A stretch of 64,000 bases of DNA from an uncultured Chloroflexales bacterium (GTDB taxonomy: Bacteria; Chloroflexota; Chloroflexia; Chloroflexales; Chloroflexaceae): the NCBI GenBank assembly GCA_937902315.1, contig CALGUG010000002.1, forward strand, positions 23,878 to 87,877, written 5' to 3'. The notes beneath the pieces were generated by a model. It was not told where the DNA came from, did not search any database, and was given only the letters and a program-made list of their open reading frames with translations. The position numbers and the translations under genes are program-made. This document shows positions 41,972 through 50,800 of the stretch, piece by piece. Numbering within the stretch: position 1 is the stretch's first letter; each line of letters starts with the position of its first letter.

Positions 41972-42168
41972 TGTTTCACTCCCATGGAGCTGCACCTCAA
42001 GGTTTTAGGGCTTGAGGATGCAATTTGTGTACTTAACCTTAGAGTAATAGAGCCTTATAGATCGGCCCTCGGCGAAATGTGCCTTAATGAAGCCGTTTTC
42101 GGCTAATTTTTCCAAGCGATTATACGATTGGCTAGTGTAGATGGGTGCACTTAAGAGCGAAGGAGGAC

Positions 42169-42290
42169 TACTAAATCCGTCTGAGGATGTACATTCTCGC
42201 AACGGAGAAGAACAAAAACGAGGGAAAGAAATGAGTTAAGTTCCACTCGGCCGAAGGCCAAAAAGCAACCAAGTCATCGGATGTGTTATA
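42169..42290 (+). repeat. MITE-like element, module B
   Basis: ACTAAATCCGTC ... CGGATGTGTTAT ends and the centre GTTCCACTCGGCCGAAGGCC. Lies in the 42.0-42.4 kb spacer, which has no gene. Confidence 0.75.
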
Positions 42291-42401
42291 AAGACTTCAG
42301 GCAGCTTCAGGCCCGCAATCTGATCTATTCAGATCGCTTTTGGGCATGTTACAATGCATCTGCGAGATCTGTACTGGTTCCTGCATGCATGAGGTACTCT
42401 T

Positions 42402-43460
42402 GTGAACATTCGCTCCTTCCTCGTTAGCGCTCTCGTTGTTATCAGCATTCTACTTGGATCTGTTGCGCCGGTTGAAGCGGTCTCTCGTGCTGGCGATCCC
42501 GTCTACTTCCCAGAAACAGGCCATACCTTGGCCTTCTCCTTCCGCGCCTTTTACGATCGCCAAGGAGGGTTGCCGATCTTTGGCCTGCCTTTGACCGAGG
42601 TCTTTTTGGAAGATGGACGCCCTGTGCAGTATTTTGAACGCGCTCGCTTCGAGTGGCACGCCGAAAGCTACAGCGTTGCAGCGGGTCATCTGGGGCGCTG
42701 GGCGGCTAGCAAATCGAACTCGCCCGCTTTTGTCCCTGTGGGCGCTGCTCCGGCTGGCGCGCGCTACTTCTCCGAAGTTGGTCACTCTCTAGGCGGGGAA
42801 TTTTTGCAATTTTGGCAGCGCAATGGCGGCCTCGCTACCTTCGGCTATCCGATATCGGAGCCGTTTGAGGAACAGGCACTCGATGGACAGATCTATACCG
42901 TTCAATACTTCGAACGGTCGCGTTTTGAATATCACCCCGAAGCGCCCGCCAACGCCCGCGTTCAGTTGAGCCATCTCGGGCGTCAATACCTCGCCGAACA
43001 CCCCGCCCCCGCCGAGGCCTTGGCTCCGGTTCAATCGGCGGCTCAGGCTTGGGACTTGGTGCGCCCGACCCACATCAGCATTCCGCGCATCGGCATCGAT
43101 GTCTCGGTGATCGAGATCGCCTTTGGCCCGGGCGTCGATGATGTTCCGCGCTATAGCGCCGGGCATTACTGGGAATTCGGGGCCATGCCCAACACTACCG
43201 GCAACATTGTGATCGCTGGGCACGTCGGTTATCGCGGCATCATCTTTAACCGTCTGCCCGAGGCGCAGGTGGGCGACGATATCTATCTCCAAGTAAACGG
43301 TCAGACCCGTCACTACCGCGTCAACGAGATCTTGACGGTGCTGCCAACTGATGTATGGGTGTTGCATCATACCAATCAAGAGACCTTGACCTTGATCACA
43401 TGCGTGCCTTTCGGCGTCTATACCCATCGCCTGATAGTGCGCGCTACACCCGTAGTCTGA
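42402..43460 (+). CDS. Sortase-family transpeptidase with two N-terminal extracellular modules
   Basis: 352 residues, GTG start. Signal peptide (FLVSALVVISILLGSVAPVE), then a duplicated ~55-residue module: PVYFPETGHTLAFSFRAFYD ... VQYFERARFEWHAE and ARYFSEVGHSLGGEFLQFWQ ... VQYFERSRFEYHPE. The C-terminal ~130 residues are a class D/E-like sortase: His in AGHVGYRG, Cys in LTLITCVPFGVYTHR, Arg in RLIVRA. Sortases attach surface proteins or pilins by transpeptidation. No LPxTG substrate was seen in this window. Coupled with a small membrane protein 8 bp downstream. Confidence 0.88.
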   Translation: MNIRSFLVSALVVISILLGSVAPVEAVSRAGDPVYFPETGHTLAFSFRAFYDRQGGLPIFGLPLTEVFLEDGRPVQYFERARFEWHAESYSVAAGHLGRWAASKSNSPAFVPVGAAPAGARYFSEVGHSLGGEFLQFWQRNGGLATFGYPISEPFEEQALDGQIYTVQYFERSRFEYHPEAPANARVQLSHLGRQYLAEHPAPAEALAPVQSAAQAWDLVRPTHISIPRIGIDVSVIEIAFGPGVDDVPRYSAGHYWEFGAMPNTTGNIVIAGHVGYRGIIFNRLPEAQVGDDIYLQVNGQTRHYRVNEILTVLPTDVWVLHHTNQETLTLITCVPFGVYTHRLIVRATPVV

Positions 43461-43468
43461 GAAACGTT

Positions 43469-44008
43469 ATGGAAGAAGATCCAAAAGAGAAACGATCATC
43501 GCTTGGGAATTGGCTGAGCGCGATATTCTTTCTGCTTGTGTTTGTAGCTCAGCCGCTCCTCAATTTGATTCGACGCGCCACAAGCGGCATATCGCTACCC
43601 TCGGGCATCTCTCTCCCGATGCTTTTGGGCGGCGTGGCGCTGGTCGCCTTTGTGATCGGCACGGTCGTTGTGCTCGGCGGGCGGGCGCGCCGCAGCGGCG
43701 ATACCCGTCTGCCCACCTCGCTGCCGCAACAGCCAAGCAGTTCGTCGCGCTACGACGACTACGACTACGATTTCGAGCCGATCTATCCGAATACAATGCC
43801 CAACACCATGGGCGAGATCCCTACGCTCTATCCTACGCGCTCGTTGCCTAGCGAGGCCGCCATTCCCGACTATACGCCCCAATTGCCCAAACCGCCCAGC
43901 TTCGAGCCGCTCATCAATGGGCGCGTGTTGATGGCGCTGCTGGGCCTATTTGTGCTCTTCGGCGCGGCCTATTTCGCGGCTCAGTTCATCTTCTCTATCT
44001 TGAGCTAG
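43469..44008 (+). CDS. Membrane protein downstream of sortase
   Basis: 179 residues from MEEDPKEKRSSLGNWLSAIF. Three membrane helices (IFFLLVFVAQPLL, LLGGVALVAFVIGTVVVLGG, MALLGLFVLFGAAYFAAQFI) separated by a Tyr/Asp/Pro-rich loop (SSSSRYDDYDYDFEPIYPNT). Family unknown. Co-transcribed with the sortase, so it may assist the sortase or its substrate. Confidence 0.7.
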   Translation: MEEDPKEKRSSLGNWLSAIFFLLVFVAQPLLNLIRRATSGISLPSGISLPMLLGGVALVAFVIGTVVVLGGRARRSGDTRLPTSLPQQPSSSSRYDDYDYDFEPIYPNTMPNTMGEIPTLYPTRSLPSEAAIPDYTPQLPKPPSFEPLINGRVLMALLGLFVLFGAAYFAAQFIFSILS

Positions 44009-44016
44009 CCGTGTGA

Positions 44017-44055
44017 GACCTAACAGCCGAGCGCCCAGCGTTCTGCTGTTAGGTC
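44017..44055 (+). other. Hairpin after sortase operon
   Basis: Perfect GACCTAACAGC / GCTGTTAGGTC with a 17-nt loop, no T-run; a likely 3' end or processing site. Confidence 0.55.
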
Positions 44056-44094
44056 AAAGGGCAGATCTCCCCATCCTTCTGCACTATTTTCAGG

Positions 44095-44150
44095 CGTAGA
44101 GGCGGCTAGCTGCCATTCGGTCCTCACCGCGTCCGCCTCCGGCTATCAAA
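44095..44150 (+). repeat. Dispersed GC-rich repeat, module A (copy 11)
   Basis: Core GCGTCCGCCTCCGGCTATCA, directly joined to the C-family tandem array. Confidence 0.8.
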
Positions 44151-44169
44151 AGGGGCTAGCCCTGAGCTG

Positions 44170-44757
44170 GGCCCTCACCCCCCCGGCCCCCTCTCCCGCA
44201 CTGCGGGCGAGGGGAGCTTGGCTGCGTTTTACCAAAGAGGCCGTATCCTTCGACTTGCGGTTCCTGAGCTTGCCGAAGGACAGGGTACGGCTCGGTGCAG
44301 CTTTCTAAAAGACTCAGTGTCTTGACTCAGTGTCTCAGTGCCTCTGTGGTGAATAGAATGTGGCCCTCTCCCCCCGACCCCCTCTCCCGCACTGCGGGCG
44401 AGGGGAGCTTGGCTGCGTTTTACCAAAGAGGCCGTATCCTTCGACTTGCGGTTCCTGAGCTTGCCGAAGGACAGGGTACGGCTCGGTGCAGCTCTCTAAA
44501 AGTCTCAGTCTCTTGCTCAGTGCCTCAGTGCCTCTGTGGTGAATAGAATGTGGCCCTCACCCCCCGGCCCCCTCTCCCGCACTGCGGGCGAGGGGAGCTT
44601 GGCTGCGTTTTACCAAAGAGGCCGTATCCTTCGACTTGCGGTTCCTGAGCTTGCCGAAGGGCAGGTTCGGTGCAGCTCTCTAAAAGACTCAGTGTCTTGA
44701 CTCAGTGCCTCCGTGTCTCTGTGGTGAACAAAAACAGTGCCTCTGTGGTGAATATAA
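44170..44757 (+). repeat. ~190-bp direct repeats (family C), three copies
   Basis: Three copies with period ~190 bp (the shared CTCTCCCGCACTGCGGGCGA begins at 44191, 44382 and 44572). Each also contains TTTACCAAAGAGGCCGTATC, CTTCGACTTGCGGTTCCTGA and an end with CTCAGTGCCTCTGTGGTGAA. The last copy is shortened. No coding content; the pattern resembles intergenic repeats of other Chloroflexota. Confidence 0.85.
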
Positions 44758-44760
44758 AGC

Positions 44761-45456
44761 CTAGCGTTGCGGGTGGCGTAGTCGAGCGATCCAGCGCTTG
44801 ATGGCTGGAAGGCGCATCAGCAAGAGCAGGACGACCAGCGCGCCATAAAACACGGGTATGCGAATGTCAGACTTGAGCGACAGGCTCCAGTGGACGATCG
44901 CGATCGGCACGGCGAGATAGATCAGGCGGTGGATGCGCTTCCAGTTTTTGCCAAGGCGGCGCATCCAGCCGCGCGTCGAGGTCAGGGCCAATGGCAGCAG
45001 CAGCACAAAGGCCGATAGACCGAACAGAATATAACGCTTCTCTCTGCCCGCGCCTACGATCAAGGGCCAGTTCAGACCGTAGTCGAGCAATAAAAAGGTT
45101 GCGATGTGCAGCGAAATGTAGAAAAAACCGTAGAGACCAAGCGGACGACGCAGGGTATTGAGCTGACGCCAGCCGAATAGCAGGTTAAGCGGCGTACAAG
45201 CCAAACAGAGTATCAACAGAATAATCGCTACAAAACCGGTGGTCTGAGTAATGAATTGGATCGGGTTGGCGGTCAGATCATTGGTGCTGCCCTTCCAAAG
45301 CAGCCAGAGGAAGGGCAGCAGACTCGCGATATGCACAGCGATCTGAAGGGGCGTCCAGCCCTTTTTCCAGCGCTGAAAAGCTGAAAGCTGGGTTGCTGGC
45401 TGGCTGTGTTTGCTCTTCGGCGTGTTCTGAGATGCGATCTGTTTACTCTGCTCCAC
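44761..45456 (-). CDS. msrQ: Heme-binding membrane subunit MsrQ (YedZ)
   Basis: 231 residues, six membrane helices, GTG start with AAAGGA upstream. Ferric-reductase-like pattern with histidines in helix 3 (FYISLHIATFLLLD) and near helix 5 (WKRIHRLIYLAVPIAIVHW). It passes electrons from the quinone pool or flavin to MsrP, encoded 19 bp upstream. A polar N-terminal extension of ~30 residues is unusual. The 3' end abuts the C repeats. Confidence 0.9.
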   Translation of the reverse strand: MEQSKQIASQNTPKSKHSQPATQLSAFQRWKKGWTPLQIAVHIASLLPFLWLLWKGSTNDLTANPIQFITQTTGFVAIILLILCLACTPLNLLFGWRQLNTLRRPLGLYGFFYISLHIATFLLLDYGLNWPLIVGAGREKRYILFGLSAFVLLLPLALTSTRGWMRRLGKNWKRIHRLIYLAVPIAIVHWSLSLKSDIRIPVFYGALVVLLLLMRLPAIKRWIARLRHPQR

Positions 45457-45475
45457 GGGCCGTCCTTTCTAGCGA

Positions 45476-46420
45476 TCAATAGTATTTGGCCAGATCCATG
45501 CCGCTATAGAGGGCTGCGACCTCTTCGGCGTAGCCATTGAAGGGCAAGGTCTCGCGGCGACTCAGCTCGCCGATGCGGCGCTCGCTGGCCTGCGACCAAC
45601 GCGGGTGGGGCACATCGGGGTTAACATTGGCATAGAAGCCGTATTCGTGGGGTGCCGCCGCCATCCAGAGCGAGACGGGCTGCTCGGCCACCAGATCGAT
45701 CTTCACAATCGACTTGATGCTCTTGAAGCCATACTTCCAAGGCACGGCTAAGCGCAGCGGCGCGCCGTTTTGGGGTGGCAAGCTCTTGCCGTACAGGCCG
45801 GTCACCATAAAGGTCAGATCGTGCATCGCCTCATCGAGGCGCAAACCCTCGACATAAGGCCATTCGTACCAAGGATCTTTCAAGCCCGGCATTTGCTCGG
45901 GATCGGCCAGACTCTGGAAGCGCACGTACTTGGCTTCGGAGGTCGGCTCAACCTCGGCCAAGATCTTGTTGAGTGGGAAGCCCAGCCAAGGGATGACCAT
46001 CGACCAAGCTTCGACGCAGCGCAGACGGTAGATGCGCTCCTCTTCACCGAAGCGCTTGGTCAGATCCTCGATGGCGTAGGTTTTAGGATTACGTACCAGA
46101 CCGCCCACTTCCACATTCCACGGGCTGAGCTTCATATTCGCCGAGAGTGGGGCGACGCGCTCTTTGTTGGTCGAAAATTCATAGAAGTTGTTATAGTTGG
46201 TGATCGATGTGTAGTCGGTGAGCGGGTCGCCGAGCTCGTCGCTGCTGCCCACCGCTTGGGGTGCGGGGCCGCTCTCGGCTGGCGCGCTGTTTGTGGCGCT
46301 GGGCGCTCCGCAGGCGCTCAGAGCTAGACTCGCCGCTGCTCCGGCGAGGCCGCCTAAAAAGGCGCGGCGTGAACGGTAGACATATTCGGGAGTAATTTCA
46401 GATGAGGGTATCTTTCTCAT
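45476..46420 (-). CDS. msrP: Molybdopterin methionine-sulfoxide reductase MsrP (YedY)
   Basis: 314 residues. Tat signal SRRAFLGGLAG followed by an LSAC-like lipobox, so possibly a Tat lipoprotein, unlike E. coli MsrP. The Mo-ligand Cys is in YRLRCVEAWSMVIPWLGFPL; PWKYGFKSIKSIVKI is also family-typical. It repairs methionine sulfoxide in envelope proteins together with MsrQ. AAAGGGG precedes the ATG. Operon msrPQ. Confidence 0.93.
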   Translation of the reverse strand: MRKIPSSEITPEYVYRSRRAFLGGLAGAAASLALSACGAPSATNSAPAESGPAPQAVGSSDELGDPLTDYTSITNYNNFYEFSTNKERVAPLSANMKLSPWNVEVGGLVRNPKTYAIEDLTKRFGEEERIYRLRCVEAWSMVIPWLGFPLNKILAEVEPTSEAKYVRFQSLADPEQMPGLKDPWYEWPYVEGLRLDEAMHDLTFMVTGLYGKSLPPQNGAPLRLAVPWKYGFKSIKSIVKIDLVAEQPVSLWMAAAPHEYGFYANVNPDVPHPRWSQASERRIGELSRRETLPFNGYAEEVAALYSGMDLAKYY

Positions 46421-46563
46421 AGCACTTTTCCCCTTTCTTTGTGTTATTGTACTCCCCTTGTTTGTTTAACAACAGTGCAATTTTTGTAACCACACTAGCG
46501 ACGGATGTCGAGTGTGACTCGGCGTGGTATGATGAAAGAACGATGATTGAGAGCCGAGGAATT

Positions 46564-48828
46564 ATGCCTGAAGTAGCTACTAGCAGCCAGATCGACTCGC
46601 TGCATATTACGATAAGTGCGGCTTCCAGCGATCAGAACGCGCTGATGGAGATCGTGCATCAACTGCGTAGCCAGCGAATCGAAGCGAAGATACTTACCGA
46701 CGAGAAGCAGTCGCACTGGAAAGAGATACTTGTTCAGAGCGATCTGATGCTCTATGTTGTGTCGCAGCGGAGTTGGAATAAATCTCACGAAGCGCTACCC
46801 GAGCTAGCCATACCTCAACGGATCATCGAAAGCTTTCCGAGCGGCTATCTGCCGACCATCGTGCTACGCATCGATAACAGCACCTTGCCGAGCGACTGGC
46901 AGACGCTTCAGCAGATCGACTACACCAATCAGCGCGGCTTCGAGCGCCTGATGCGCGCGATCTGGGCGCGCCTGGGCGCCTTACGTGTGCACGGGCGGCC
47001 CAGCCTGCCCCAAACAGAAGAGGCTGTGCCCCAAAGCGAAGAGCCTATTCTGTTGCGTGGTCAGTTCAGCTCTCCAGTGCTGCACGAGCAAAAGGTGATC
47101 CGCCGTTTCGGGCGCGGCGTCGCTCGCCAGTTTGTGCTCTGGGATAGTCGCAGGATCCTGCTGTTTGGTGGGGGTGGCGCCGCTTTGTTCGAGCCGCCCA
47201 ACAGTGAGGCGCTCTGGGAGATCGATTCGCCCAGCTTAGCGGGCGCGTTCAATCCGGCGGCGAATATGGTGGCGCTTGCCCAGCTCGGCCAGATCGAGCT
47301 GTGGGATGTTCAAAAGGGCCAGCTGCTGCGGCGCCTGCGCTGCGAGTCAGAGCGCACAACGGCGCTGACGTTTTCGCCCGATGGACAACTGTTGGCTGCG
47401 GCCCAGGGGCGCATGGTGAGCTTGTGGCATGTCGCAGATGGGCGAATGTTGGGGCGCTTGCAAGGCCACGCCGACGAGGTGCGTAGCCTCGCCTTCTCGC
47501 CCGATGGTAACATCATTGCGAGCGCTGGCGACGACCGAACGGTACGGCTATGGCGCAAAGCCGATCGCTCAAGCATGCGGGTGTTACGCGGCCATAACAG
47601 TGCGGTCAATAGGGTGATCTTTTCGCCCGATGGCAGCCTTGTCGCTTCTGGTTCGAATGACCGTAGCATCAAGCTCTGGCGGCTCAGCAACCTCAACCAA
47701 GTTCGCACGCTGCAAGGCCATAGCTCGTGGGTGCTCAGTCTGGCCTTTTCGTCCGACGGCAGCATGCTGGCTTCGGGTTCGAGCGATACCTCGATACGCA
47801 TCTGGCGGGTCAGCGATGGCGAGCAGTTGCGCAGCCTGCAAGGCCATAGCAGCGAAGTGCTGCAAGTGGCCTTCTCTGCCGATAACAAACAGTTGATCTC
47901 GCTGGCGGGCCATAGCAATCTGCGCTTTTGGTCGTTGGAGAACAGCCATAGTCCGACTCGCCCCTTTATGGTGCATAAACAGGCTTTAAGCAGTCTAGCG
48001 CTCACCCCAGAGGCCGAGCAGGTCGCCACCGCCTCGCGCGATGGCACGATCGAGCTATGGGACAGCAACGATAGCACGAGCGATCAGGCCAGTCACAGTC
48101 TGCGCGAGCATTATACTTTGGTAAACCATATCACCTATACCAGCGATGGATCGGCGCTTGGATCGGGCGGCAACGACCGCACGATACGGATCTGGAACGC
48201 GAGCAAAGGTAAACTGTTGCGTACGCTCGAGGAGAGCGGGCCAGTAAGGAAGGTCGCCTTCAGCCCTGATGGTTTGGCGCTGTTGTGCGTGCTCGACGAA
48301 CGTGAGCTTTCGCTCTGGGATACGCGGCGCGGTGTTCAGATCGCGCGGCTGGTTGGGCACAACAACCGTGTGCGCGATGCGCTCTTCTCGCCGGATGGGC
48401 AGTGGATCGCTTCGGCGGGCGATGATAGCACGGTGCGGCTTTGGCGCGCCTACGATGCCCATTTGGTACACAATCTGATCGGCCATAAGGCTCGTGTTCA
48501 AGCCTTGGCCTTTCACCCCAATAGCGATCTGCTCGCTTCGGGCAGCGACGATGGCGAGATTCGGCTCTGGAAGATCGGTACAAACCGTGCTCAGATCATC
48601 AACAGCGAGCACAGAGGCCCGATCACCCAGCTGAGCTTCAGCCACGATGGGCAGTTTGTGCTCTCGGGTGGCAACGATGGCCTGATCAAGATCTGGCGGC
48701 TGCAAACCTGCCAACTGGTCAGCACACGCGCCATTCATACCAGCGGCATTCGCGGTTTGAGCTGTGCAGCCAATGGTGTCTGTGCTTCGGCCTCGGAAGA
48801 TGGCACAGCGCGGCTTTGGCGGCTTTAG
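46564..48828 (+). CDS. TIR-like domain fused to a 14-blade WD40 protein
   Basis: 754 residues. Residues ~10-150 form a TIR-like alpha/beta domain (DSLHITISAASSDQNALMEI, then ILVQSDLMLYVVSQRSWNKS); the catalytic Glu of NADase TIRs is not obvious, so it may be a scaffold TIR. A Pro/Glu linker leads to about 14 WD40 blades (FSPDGNIIASAGDDRTVRLW, FSPDGSLVASGSNDRSIKLW, ..., ending ASEDGTARLWRL), enough for two seven-bladed propellers. Such proteins act in bacterial signalling or conflict systems, but no partner gene is adjacent. I favour ATG 46564 (GAGGA upstream) over ATG 46543. Confidence 0.82.
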   Translation: MPEVATSSQIDSLHITISAASSDQNALMEIVHQLRSQRIEAKILTDEKQSHWKEILVQSDLMLYVVSQRSWNKSHEALPELAIPQRIIESFPSGYLPTIVLRIDNSTLPSDWQTLQQIDYTNQRGFERLMRAIWARLGALRVHGRPSLPQTEEAVPQSEEPILLRGQFSSPVLHEQKVIRRFGRGVARQFVLWDSRRILLFGGGGAALFEPPNSEALWEIDSPSLAGAFNPAANMVALAQLGQIELWDVQKGQLLRRLRCESERTTALTFSPDGQLLAAAQGRMVSLWHVADGRMLGRLQGHADEVRSLAFSPDGNIIASAGDDRTVRLWRKADRSSMRVLRGHNSAVNRVIFSPDGSLVASGSNDRSIKLWRLSNLNQVRTLQGHSSWVLSLAFSSDGSMLASGSSDTSIRIWRVSDGEQLRSLQGHSSEVLQVAFSADNKQLISLAGHSNLRFWSLENSHSPTRPFMVHKQALSSLALTPEAEQVATASRDGTIELWDSNDSTSDQASHSLREHYTLVNHITYTSDGSALGSGGNDRTIRIWNASKGKLLRTLEESGPVRKVAFSPDGLALLCVLDERELSLWDTRRGVQIARLVGHNNRVRDALFSPDGQWIASAGDDSTVRLWRAYDAHLVHNLIGHKARVQALAFHPNSDLLASGSDDGEIRLWKIGTNRAQIINSEHRGPITQLSFSHDGQFVLSGGNDGLIKIWRLQTCQLVSTRAIHTSGIRGLSCAANGVCASASEDGTARLWRL

Positions 48829-48849
48829 CTAACGATATAAGCGGGTTTG

Positions 48850-48946
48850 ATACTAAATCCGGTTGTTGCTTTCTATTTGGCCTTCGGCAGAGTGGAACTA
48901 GCCTGTTTTGCGTTACAAGAACACAACTCTGTAAGCGAATTTGATC
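48850..48946 (-). repeat. MITE-like element, module B (inverted)
   Basis: ATACTAAATCCGG ... GCGAATTTGAT ends, with reversed centre TTTGGCCTTCGGCAGAGTGG. Confidence 0.75.
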
Positions 48947-49005
48947 TGAGCTGTTTCGAAATCGGGTGAAGGCTTCGCGTGGGCGGCTACAGTCCTCTTT
49001 TGATG

Positions 49006-49071
49006 GGCGGGATGTTGATAGCCGAAGGCGGACGCGGTGAGGATTGAATGGAAGGTTGAGAGCTCGCCGCC
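49006..49071 (-). repeat. Dispersed GC-rich repeat, module A (copy 12, inverted)
   Basis: Core TGATAGCCGAAGGCGGACGC, next to the B element at 48850. Confidence 0.8.
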
Positions 49072-49113
49072 TGATTTGTGAAGCGGCCGAGCGGAGGTGC
49101 TGTCATAGACGGA

Positions 49114-49139
49114 AGCCAGCTTGCGCGTGCAGGCTGGCT
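49114..49139 (-). terminator. Hairpin downstream of the copper-chaperone-like gene
   Basis: AGCCAGC / GCTGGCT with a 12-nt loop; only a weak T tract on the minus strand. Confidence 0.45.
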
Positions 49140-49168
49140 CTGTGTTATCTGCTTGATGCTGTGAAGCT

Positions 49169-49384
49169 TTAGGCCAGAACCGAAATCTCTTCGTAGCCTG
49201 CATCTCTGATCGCATCGATCAAGCTTTGTATGCTGACGCTGCCGTCGTGTTCGACGCGCACGCTTTTGTTGCTCAGGTTGACAACGACCTGTTGCACACC
49301 TTTGATGGTGTTGACTTCCTCGGTGATCGCTTTGACGCAGTGCTGACACGACACTTCGGGCACGAGAAACTGCTCTATCGCCAT
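49169..49384 (-). CDS. Heavy-metal-associated domain protein (CopZ-like)
   Basis: 71 residues, a complete HMA fold: PEVSCQHCVKAITEEVNTIK carries the metal-binding CxxC, followed by VNLSNKSVRVEHDGSVS and IDAIRDAGYEEISVL. The usual Met before the motif (MxCxxC) is replaced by Val-Ser. It probably carries Cu(I) in the cytoplasm. AAAGGAGG lies upstream of ATG 49384. No P-type ATPase is in the window. Confidence 0.88.
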   Translation of the reverse strand: MAIEQFLVPEVSCQHCVKAITEEVNTIKGVQQVVVNLSNKSVRVEHDGSVSIQSLIDAIRDAGYEEISVLA

Positions 49385-49625
49385 ATCGAAATCCTCCTTT
49401 GGATTGTGTGTTTTTGATTGTATAACAATCAGTATACGCTTGCCAAAAGCGGAAAGCAAATCGCAAGGCCCTAGCGATGGTTTGCAGACAGAGCGCTATA
49501 CAATACCAAGGCTAGAAATAAACAGCTTCTGAGGGCCAAACAAGCCGATAGACTATGAATGAGCGATTTTTGCTCGAATTTATTTTCATGTGTGTAGCAT
49601 AACGCTAAATAGTGTGTGCTTTGTT

Positions 49626-49654
49626 TTGACAGTCCACACACAACTGCGTACAAT
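49626..49654 (+). promoter_or_regulatory. Near-consensus sigma-70 promoter of lgt
   Basis: TTGACA, exactly 17 nt, TACAAT; start codon of lgt 41 bp downstream of the -10. Confidence 0.75.
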
Positions 49655-49695
49655 GTCGAAACATATACCCTAACAAGAGAAGATGAAAGAAGAGT

Positions 49696-50640
49696 ATGGG
49701 ACTCTATCCTCCTGATGATCCGTATTTCATTAATACGACTATCTTTGGCTTCCCGCTAGTAGTTCACTGGTATGGTGTGATCATCATCTCTGGTGCGCTA
49801 CTGGCTGCTTGGATGTGTTCGCGCCGCGCCGCCGATCGAGGTTACGACCCTGATCATGTTTGGAACCACCTGATCCTCGGCCTGATTCTGAGCATTATCT
49901 GCGCTCGTATCTATTACGTCACGTTTGAATGGAATAACTTCAAAGATCGACCCATTCTGGAGATCATCAATCCAGCGACGGGGGGCATTGCCATTCACGG
50001 TGCGATTATCGGCGCGGTTTTGAGCGCAGTTATTTATACGCGTTGGAACAAATTGCCCTTCTGGGAATGGGTCGACATTTGTATCCCCGGCCTGCTCTTG
50101 GGCCAGGCGATCGGGCGCTGGGGCAACTTTATGAACCAAGAGGCTTATGGGCGGCCGACCGATCTGCCTTTTGGTGTGATTATCGACGCCAACCGCCGAG
50201 TTGGCCCTTATCGCGATATGCAGCAATATCCGCCCGACACGCTCTTCCACGCGACCTTTTTGTATGAATCGGTCTGGAATCTGTTGGGTGTGGGTCTGAT
50301 GTTGTGGCTTGACCGCAACCTCGGCACCTTTAAGCCCAAGATCAAGCACTGGCTGCGCACCGGCGACCTGATCTTTATCTATTTCATTGTCTACTCGATC
50401 GGACGGCTCTTTATTGAAGGTCTTCGCACAGATAGTCTGTGTGGCAATGGCATCGGAGGAAGCTGTGAAGGCTCGATTCGCGTCGCCCAGCTGATGAGCA
50501 TCCTCTTGATCGTTGTTGGCATTATTGGCCTTGTGATCAACCATATGCGAGCGCTGCCACCAGACCAAGACGACGGTGTAGAAACGATCGAACAGTCATC
50601 TCCGAGCGAAAGTGCAGATTCGCCTGTACCAAATAGCTAA
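49696..50640 (+). CDS. lgt: Prolipoprotein diacylglyceryl transferase
   Basis: 314 residues, seven membrane helices. Signature GQAIGRWGNFMNQEAYGRPT with the catalytic/essential Arg, Asn and Glu, plus HWYGVIIISGALLA at the N-terminus. A ~35-residue hydrophilic tail (PPDQDDGVETIEQSSPSESA) is extra. Lgt moves diacylglycerol to the lipobox Cys of prolipoproteins, such as the RND adaptor encoded at 9.3 kb. Strong promoter upstream. Confidence 0.95.
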   Translation: MGLYPPDDPYFINTTIFGFPLVVHWYGVIIISGALLAAWMCSRRAADRGYDPDHVWNHLILGLILSIICARIYYVTFEWNNFKDRPILEIINPATGGIAIHGAIIGAVLSAVIYTRWNKLPFWEWVDICIPGLLLGQAIGRWGNFMNQEAYGRPTDLPFGVIIDANRRVGPYRDMQQYPPDTLFHATFLYESVWNLLGVGLMLWLDRNLGTFKPKIKHWLRTGDLIFIYFIVYSIGRLFIEGLRTDSLCGNGIGGSCEGSIRVAQLMSILLIVVGIIGLVINHMRALPPDQDDGVETIEQSSPSESADSPVPNS

Positions 50641-50800
50641 GGCACGCTCGTCATCGCTTTGTCCCTCTTCTATCACTGGCTTAAATTTGTAGCGAAAAGT
50701 GGTAAGCTAAAAGAGTGGATCCTGCTAGGAGATCCGTGTTTATTCATATCAGTTTATGGGTGTATACATACGATCTCTTGAATGACGATAGGTAACAAGA

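Noticed and set aside
44170..44757. CRISPR array
   Set aside because: The repeat period is ~190 bp and nearly the whole unit is conserved; there are no short repeats with unique spacers and no cas genes.
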